A DNA stretch of 7,062 nt, taken from Candidatus Sigynarchaeota archaeon. GTDB taxonomy: Archaea; Asgardarchaeota; Lokiarchaeia; Sigynarchaeales; Sigynarchaeaceae. The notes beneath the pieces are model-generated. The model worked only from the letters and a program-made list of their open reading frames with translations. It was not told the DNA's origin and ran no database searches. Below are positions 1 through 6,000 of this stretch, piece after piece. The position numbers were made by a program, and so were the translations under genes. The stretch is from positions 1 to 7,062 of the forward strand of contig JAUQYW010000335.1 in the NCBI GenBank assembly GCA_030587525.1, given 5' to 3'. Numbering within the stretch: position 1 is the stretch's first letter; each line of letters starts with the position of its first letter.

Positions 1-1189
1 CTTTTTTCCAAAAGAAAACGCTGTTTTCAGCTGCAGTTACGAGCAAATCTCTTTGAAGAACCGGTTCAGGGCCAGGCAATATTCCCAGGACGCGGGAATC
101 GGACAAGCTAACGATCTCGTTGTTCGACGTAAATGCAACGAGATGACCACCCGTTGTGTAGAGAAGCCTGCGGCAAGGGAAATCGCCCATGAACTGGATG
201 CGTGCCCCAACACCGCCATAATCCACGTGGAATATCTTTCCCGACCTCGTCTGTACCATCAGCCTCCCGGTGGGGGAATATCCAGCGATGACCGGTGGGC
301 TATCGAAATAACCGCCGAAACCTTCGTAGCTACCGGCCTTGCCGAGAAATCCCATGCTGGTGGATCCCGCAACGTGCTTGTTTTCATCGCGCAAAATCAA
401 GGCTTTCTTCAATTGAGCCGGGATGTTACGCTTCTTTTCTTTCAAGAGATTAGCGAGCTTCGCATATTCCTCGATGGAAGAAAGGCTCGCCGGGCAAAAC
501 CAGTGATCGTTGATCAAGAACTGGAGCAATAAATCGCGGATTTCCTGGATGAGTTCCGGGGGGCAATCGAGCACGTCGACCGGCACCTCGTGAAACATCA
601 GCTTGACCAGCACGGCGGCGGGAAACGAGCCGGACCGCAACACTGAAATGGCGTGCTCCCTGCGTTTCACGTCGCCCGCGAACCATGCTGAAACATGGAT
701 GGTGTCTTGGATATTAGCCCTCGTTTTTTGAACCACGTCGATGATATCATCCATTATGGCATAAAATGGCGTGGAGAGCTCGCGCAAGTTCTCGCCAGCA
801 TTGAACAAGAGCCAGAATACTTCGAACGAGGTGCCGAGAAGGCCGATTGCAGCTGCGCGGGACGCGATGCGATCGAACAGCAAGTCTTGCGAGACGGCAA
901 CGATGCCCTTGTCCGGAAATGCATAGTATCTTTTTTTAATGGCGAGCACGAGCAACTTAACGAGCAAGATCAAGTTTTCCTTTTGCGTGGTCGATAATTG
1001 CCCAGGCGTTTCTTCTTGCCTGGCCATCGTCTCGTAAACCGGCTTCACGCACCGTTCAAAACCACGGCGCAATTTCGAATCGAATGCTTCGTCTTGCAAG
1101 GGAAAATACTTGTCGATGAAATCATTGATCAATTTCCTGTGTTCCATCACGAATTGGCGGAAGCCGACATCATTCATGAACTCGTTCAT
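1..1189 (-). CDS. Helical-domain/beta-propeller-like protein, partner of the MoxR ATPase (partial, C-terminus off the left edge)
   Basis: The frame is open from its start to the left edge, giving about 396 codons with no stop. I chose the ATG at 1189 because it forms an ATGA overlap with the stop of the upstream ATPase gene. An in-frame ATG at 1207 would add six residues (MASIQG). No Shine-Dalgarno motif is obvious at either start. Residues 1 to about 260 look almost wholly alpha-helical and include a hydrophobic stretch (AAAIGLLGTSFEVFWLLF). A Gly/Ser-rich linker follows (near GSTSMGFLGKAG, then GSYEGFGGYF). From about residue 295 the composition changes to alternating short beta-strands and turns: RLMVQTRSGKIFHVDYG, then LLYTTGGHLVAFTSNNEIVS, then LLVTAAENSVFFWKK at the edge. 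This resembles successive WD40/PQQ-like propeller blades. I do not recognise the helical domain. Its coupling to a MoxR gene suggests it is a substrate or adaptor partner of that ATPase. That the gene is real is near certain; the propeller reading is moderate, and the function is inferred. Confidence 0.8.
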   Translation of the reverse strand, partial: MNEFMNDVGFRQFVMEHRKLINDFIDKYFPLQDEAFDSKLRRGFERCVKPVYETMARQEETPGQLSTTQKENLILLVKLLVLAIKKRYYAFPDKGIVAVSQDLLFDRIASRAAAIGLLGTSFEVFWLLFNAGENLRELSTPFYAIMDDIIDVVQKTRANIQDTIHVSAWFAGDVKRREHAISVLRSGSFPAAVLVKLMFHEVPVDVLDCPPELIQEIRDLLLQFLINDHWFCPASLSSIEEYAKLANLLKEKKRNIPAQLKKALILRDENKHVAGSTSMGFLGKAGSYEGFGGYFDSPPVIAGYSPTGRLMVQTRSGKIFHVDYGGVGARIQFMGDFPCRRLLYTTGGHLVAFTSNNEIVSLSDSRVLGILPGPEPVLQRDLLVTAAENSVFFWKK

Positions 1190-2838
1190 CCCTTGAATTG
1201 AAGCCATTTCAAGTAATTGCCGTATCGCTGGTGGTAGTATTTTAACTTGAGCACGGTATCGTAGACGTACGACAGCAATTTTGATTCTTTCGATAGCTTC
1301 GTGATGGCATTCTCGATGGCCGCTAGCCGCTTGTTCACTTCCGCTTCCGTGAGCCCGTCCAGCCCTTGTTCGAACTCTTGCTCGATAGGCGTCAAGGGAT
1401 CGGCGTTGTCCCAGTTGATCTCGTCATAAAGCGCCATAGACAAATCCCACAACTTCCGGATCCACGCGATGCGATCTGTCGCAAACATCGGGTTCGACAT
1501 AAATACTGGTGATTCCAAGTTAGGAAATAGTTTTTCTCGAAGCAGCCATGGGAGGATTTGACGCAAGTCCTCGAGCGTCACTTCTGGATTGCCTCGGAAA
1601 TATGCCATTGCTTTTACAAAATTGATGATCGTTAACCTCGCTCGAACGGAAATGCCGTTCTGCGTCTGGCTGCACAAGTTCTGGACCTTGTCCCGCCCGC
1701 AATCAGCGCGACACACTTCCGATAAGGCCTTTCCCCCGAGCCGGATGACATCCTTCGACTTGTACTCGACGATGTTGGCGGCGAGATCGCAGAAATCGAA
1801 TTGTGACGTGAAGAACTCGAGGCGGCGCACGACTGGTTTCGGGATCGGAAGCCTTGCAATTTCCTTGTAAGCCTGATCGAGTTCCGCCGGCGTGAAGATG
1901 ATGTCCTTGGGTACCACGTTTTCAGGCTTGATCCCGCTCTCGACGCGGAAGAGGAGCTCATCGAGGAACAGGCTGTTGAAATTGAGTGCGATCACGACGA
2001 TGTCCAGCCGGTCCTTTAATGCTTCGATGACTTGATACGTGCCTCCTCCTATATCGTCGTTGGCCGTGAGGAACCATGCGCTCTCGCCGCATTCGACGAC
2101 TTGATCGAGCACCTCCGCATAGCCATCGGCAAGTAGCGTGAGCAGCGCGGATTGCGTGCGGGTCGGGATGCGGTTGTATTCATCTACGATCTTGACGCGC
2201 ATGTCGATCCATTTGCGCCAGGCGATCTTCACTTCCTCCATTTGTTTCGCGTTGAGCAAATCGCGGGGCAAAGGATTGCCAAGCAGATCCGATATCGTCA
2301 TCTGTGGCTGCCCGTGCTGCACGGCTTGCTTAATTTCCTTCATCGGGTAACCCGCGAGCAATCCCATCAACAACGCCGAGGCGGTCTTTCCTCGACCGGG
2401 CCCGCCGATAAACAGCGCCCGTTTCCGCACGAGAAAGTTGAGCAACGGGAGCATCACGAATGACGAGTAGGACTGGTCTGACGGCAAGGTGAGCTTTGAA
2501 CCGGCACCCGTGAACCGGACCTCGAATGGTGCCTTGCTGGAGTTAAATTCGATGTCATAGAAGGGCGAGATGATGGCATTGTTCACGATCCAAAAATATG
2601 CCTTCCGGATTTTCTCGTCCGGGGTTATCGCACCGGGTTCGCCAGTTTTTTTCTCGCCGGATACCACGGCGGTCGCGGAACCCTCGAAAATCTGGCCAAC
2701 GTCGTATTTCGGCGTCTCGATCCGCTTCGAGCTCGGATTCACGGGGGACATGGATACGTGCGCCGGGTTCTTCTTGACCGAGGCCGGGTCATCAGCCGGA
2801 GGATCGTTGCTCGCTGGAGCAATTGTTTTCTTGCCCAT
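1186..2838 (-). CDS. MoxR-family AAA+ ATPase
   Basis: This is a 550-residue protein. Residues 1-70 are Pro/Ser/Lys-rich and probably disordered. The AAA+ core has Walker A G145-GPGRGK-T152, Walker B IVDE (D219, E220) followed by YNRIP, which matches the MoxR-type DE-NR-P pattern, a sensor 1 TAN (N260), a probable arginine finger in LKDRLD (R277), and a sensor 2 region at VRAR (R399) followed by a lid helix. The order and spacing fit MoxR/RavA-class ring ATPases, which act as chaperone-like remodellers, usually with a vWA-domain partner. Residues 440-550 form an extra helical tail. Cysteines C350, C376, C380 and C389 cluster in the small helical lid. No signal peptide or membrane segment is visible, so it is cytoplasmic. 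The stop codon overlaps the next gene as ATGA, implying co-transcription and translational coupling. The ATG start lies just downstream of a TATA-like box. The family call is strong; the substrate is unknown. Confidence 0.9.
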   Translation of the reverse strand: MGKKTIAPASNDPPADDPASVKKNPAHVSMSPVNPSSKRIETPKYDVGQIFEGSATAVVSGEKKTGEPGAITPDEKIRKAYFWIVNNAIISPFYDIEFNSSKAPFEVRFTGAGSKLTLPSDQSYSSFVMLPLLNFLVRKRALFIGGPGRGKTASALLMGLLAGYPMKEIKQAVQHGQPQMTISDLLGNPLPRDLLNAKQMEEVKIAWRKWIDMRVKIVDEYNRIPTRTQSALLTLLADGYAEVLDQVVECGESAWFLTANDDIGGGTYQVIEALKDRLDIVVIALNFNSLFLDELLFRVESGIKPENVVPKDIIFTPAELDQAYKEIARLPIPKPVVRRLEFFTSQFDFCDLAANIVEYKSKDVIRLGGKALSEVCRADCGRDKVQNLCSQTQNGISVRARLTIINFVKAMAYFRGNPEVTLEDLRQILPWLLREKLFPNLESPVFMSNPMFATDRIAWIRKLWDLSMALYDEINWDNADPLTPIEQEFEQGLDGLTEAEVNKRLAAIENAITKLSKESKLLSYVYDTVLKLKYYHQRYGNYLKWLQFKG

Positions 2839-2861
2839 GATAGGAACCGTAACTGAATGTG

Positions 2862-2873
2862 ATTAAATATATT
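2862..2873 (-). promoter_or_regulatory. Candidate archaeal TATA box for the MoxR operon
   Basis: On the coding strand this reads AATATATTTAAT. Its centre lies about 29 nt before the ATG at 2838. Archaeal TATA boxes sit about 26 nt before the transcription start, so transcripts would begin within a few bases of the ATG and be nearly leaderless. That agrees with the lack of any Shine-Dalgarno sequence in ACGGTTCCTATC just before the start. No strong BRE is evident. Confidence 0.5.
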
Positions 2874-2878
2874 ACGAT

Positions 2879-2896
2879 AATATCTCTTGATATCTT
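2879..2896 (-). repeat. Short direct repeat RAGATATY, 10-bp period
   Basis: The coding strand carries AAGATATC (2889-2896) and GAGATATT (2879-2886). Both contain AGATAT and are one helical turn apart, immediately upstream of the candidate TATA box. It may be a binding site for an activator or repressor on one face of the DNA, but short AT-rich repeats of this kind also arise by chance. Confidence 0.3.
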
Positions 2897-2910
2897 CGGA
2901 TGGAATGGGG

Positions 2911-2938
2911 CGGGTGTTCGACATCACCCGGATCGGGT
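2911..2938. repeat. Overlapping inverted repeats in the intergenic region
   Basis: CGGGTG (2911-2916) pairs with CACCCG (2925-2930) across an 8-nt spacer. The right arm also pairs in the other direction: ACCCG (2926-2930) with CGGGT (2934-2938) across GAT. The two hairpins share the middle arm and exclude each other. The block is GC-rich inside an AT-rich intergenic region, about 40 bp upstream of the candidate TATA box. It could be an operator; a transcribed structure is less likely because it lies upstream of the predicted start. Confidence 0.4.
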
Positions 2939-3008
2939 CATCTATCCACATCAAAGTTGATCTAACCAGAGATCTACATTGTCTTACCTCATCCGTAACC
3001 CAATGATA

Positions 3009-3020
3009 TTTAAAAAAAGA
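3009..3020 (-). terminator. Oligo-T terminator after the ABC fusion gene
   Basis: About 27 nt beyond the stop of the ABC gene the coding strand reads TCTTTTTTTAAA, with seven consecutive T at 3012-3018. Archaeal RNA polymerase terminates at such T-runs without needing a hairpin, and none is seen directly before it. It would separate this transcript from the co-directional MoxR operon. Confidence 0.5.
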
Positions 3021-3045
3021 ATAAGAGCGTTTCAACGATTCTTGT

Positions 3046-6000
3046 TCAGCTTTCCAGCAAACCATCCCTGATCTTGATGATCCGGTGCGCCCGGGATGCA
3101 ACCGCGGGATCGTGGGTCACGATAAGGAATGTTTGCTTGTGTTCCGTGTTCAATGTCTCGAAGAGCTTGATGATCTCCCTCCCGGTTTTCTGATCGAGAT
3201 TGCCCGTCGGCTCGTCAGCGAGGACGATCAAGGGGTCGTTCGCCAAAGCTCGCGCAATGCTCACGCGTTGCTGCTCGCCGCCAGAGAGCTTGGTCGGCAA
3301 TCGATCCTCTTTCCCTTTCAATCCCACTTTTTCAAGCAAATCCAGTGCTTTCTTGCGTTTTTGTTCCTCTGATATGTTCTGGATAGACAAGGGAAGCATG
3401 ACATTTTCCAACGCGGTCAAGACCGGGATTAGATTATAATGCTGGAACACAATGCCAATCTGTAAACGGCGTATCTTTGCGAGCTCGGTCTCTCGTTGAA
3501 GGCTGTGGATTTTTTCTATTCTCTTTTTTGAAAGAGGTATTCGCGCCACGGGTGAAATTGTTCCAGAAATCGCAAGAGCCTTCACTTGAATTCCCGCTTT
3601 ATCGTCAGCCCGGTTTTCTGGGGAATAAAGCGACTTCCCGTTGAGGATGACATTTCCCGCGGTCGGCGTATCGAGTGCGGCTATGATGTTAAGAAGCGTC
3701 GATTTCCCACTGCCGGACGGGCCCATTAAACTCACGAATTCCCCTCTTTCGATTTCTAGCGAGATGCCTCTTAGTGCGTGGACGGTTTCTTTTCCTATTT
3801 TGTAATCCTTGACCACGTTGTCAAGCTTAAGGATGACGTCTTTCTGTACCTTGCCCGTCGCCGCGTATTTTTCCAATGTCTTTATCTTGTTTCTCCGCGT
3901 TGCAACCAATGACAAGATTATGGCAAGAGGAAGGCCGAAAATTAGACCGATTAAGGCATACAAGCCAATGTAATAAGATAAGGGCAATTGTTCTCCTTGA
4001 CCAACGTAATCACAGTTGATGTTGTCCCAGAACAAGTTGCTGTGACTCCTGCCGTCCTCGTACACGCAAGTGGACACGTTTATGAACTCGCAGCTCGTAA
4101 CATTGTTTTTCGTGCTTTGCCTGAATCGTAAACCCTGGACGGTGATGGAATCAATCAGGCAAGCATTCACAACGTTCAATTTCGACTGGTAGAAAACCAT
4201 ACCGTGCTTTGCATGCTTAAAAGTGTCCTGGAAAAAGAGATTCGAATCCGCGTTGTATATCGACACGCTCGCGTTCGTGGTATCAATCACATTCCCAGCG
4301 AATTCATTATATTTGGATGACCAGATGTCCAACCCGATGATGTTCGACGTGTCGGCAATTGTAGCATTCCCCGTTAGGGTATTTGATGTGATATTGTTAC
4401 GATCCGATTCGGAGAGAAGGATGCCATCATAATTGAACGCCGTCAAGTTATTCCGATCGATGCGGTTCCTCGATGAAGAATAAAGTGTTATACCAATCTC
4501 GACGCCGTCTATATTGTTATCTGAAAGGTTGCAACGTGAAGACCTCGTTAGCCAGATCGCGCCAGACGAGGAATTGACCATGGTTAGGTTGTTATTGGCG
4601 ATCACACTATTGTTGGCCTCGTAAAAATAGATTGCACCTCGATATCCCGTGAAATTGAAGAATGTGTTCGAAATAACGGAACAAGAGTCAATCGATTGTA
4701 CAGCAATGGCATTTCCCCCGTTACTAAAGGCACAATCACGAATCGTGACATTTTTTGATTCTGCATTTGAATAATAATTATAGATGTCGATGCTAGAACT
4801 ATAACCGTAATAATCGTTGTTGAATGGACCATCAAAGCTACAGTTCTCGACAATCGTATCGTTAACGGTCGAGAGAGAAAGAGCTGCATAAGCGGAGTTG
4901 AAAAAAGTGTTATTTTTTATCACGAGTCCATTGCTACGAGAGATGGATGCGTGCTGATTGGCATTTCTAAAGATATTGTTGCTGCAGTTCAAGCTCGTGA
5001 TGTTATAAAGGATCGCGGCGGTATAACATGACATGTTGAACACGTTATCGCGAACGTTTAGAACGTTAGCGTTGTAAACGTACACTCCCGCCCCAACACC
5101 ACTGGAAAAAGTGTTATTTTCTATGGACAAGTTCGTGGCATAACTGCCATATAGCCCGTAGTCGGAAGAGTTGAAAAACGTGTTATTTTTTATCACGAGC
5201 CCTGCGCACGTGGAGAAGGATATATGGCGATAGGCTTTTCCAAAGATATTATCGCTACAATTCAAGCTCGTGATGTTGATAAGGGACACGGCGGTATAAC
5301 ATGGCATGTTGAAGACGTTATCACGAATGTTTAGCAGGTTGGTGCTGGAAATGTACACTCCCTCCCCAACACCACTGGAAAAAGTATTATTTTCTATGGA
5401 CAAGTTCGTGGCATAACTGCCATAAAACCCACCATATAGTGTGTCAAAAAAGCAGTCTTGGATGATTGAATGGTTGAGGCTTGAAATCGAGAGGGCATAA
5501 TTATACGCGGACTGCTGGATCGTGCAATTTAGCAGCTTCACGAAAGCACAGCTCGTGATGGAGCTTGTGCTAGTGAAATTGGAGATTGTCGAATTATCGA
5601 TGACGATGTCGTTAGATCTGGATAACAAGAATGGTGTATTGGATACCGTGATATTGCAGTTCAATATACGAGATACATTGGATTGTTCTATCCAGAATGC
5701 ACTGTCATCCGCTTTGTCGATCGTCACGTTGTCGAACGTGGTGTTCACGCACTTGTAAACCATGGTTGCGGTAGAGACATTGCTAATTCGAGCGCCGGAA
5801 ATTCTCGTGTTCGTTGAATTGAGGACAACCACTTGCAATGCCGGGCCTGCATACGTGAAATCTTGCTTGTTCTTGATGAACACGAAGGGTATTCCATCGA
5901 TCGTGTTTCCATCCAAGATGTTGTACTCGAACAGATAATCACCGATGGCAGCGGATTGCATGTGTATCAGGGATCGCGTGTTTGTGCCTTTGTTATGATC

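Noticed and set aside
53..532. 159-residue plus-strand open frame
   Set aside because: It lies opposite the continuous minus-strand helical/propeller gene, resembles no family I know, and has no promoter or neighbouring gene to support it.
450..686. Arg/Gly-rich 78-residue minus-strand frame
   Set aside because: It is an out-of-frame reading of the partial gene at 1-1189, with composition typical of a shifted frame.
2912..2930. TTCGA loop between GGGTG and CACCC, resembling a tRNA T-arm
   Set aside because: The loop has 8 nt rather than 7, and I found no matching acceptor, D-arm or anticodon arm nearby on either strand.
2739..3101. 120-residue minus-strand frame covering the whole intergenic region
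   Set aside because: It overlaps the ends of both real genes, crosses the oligo-T stretch and TATA-like box, and has the Arg/Ser-rich composition of a shadow frame.
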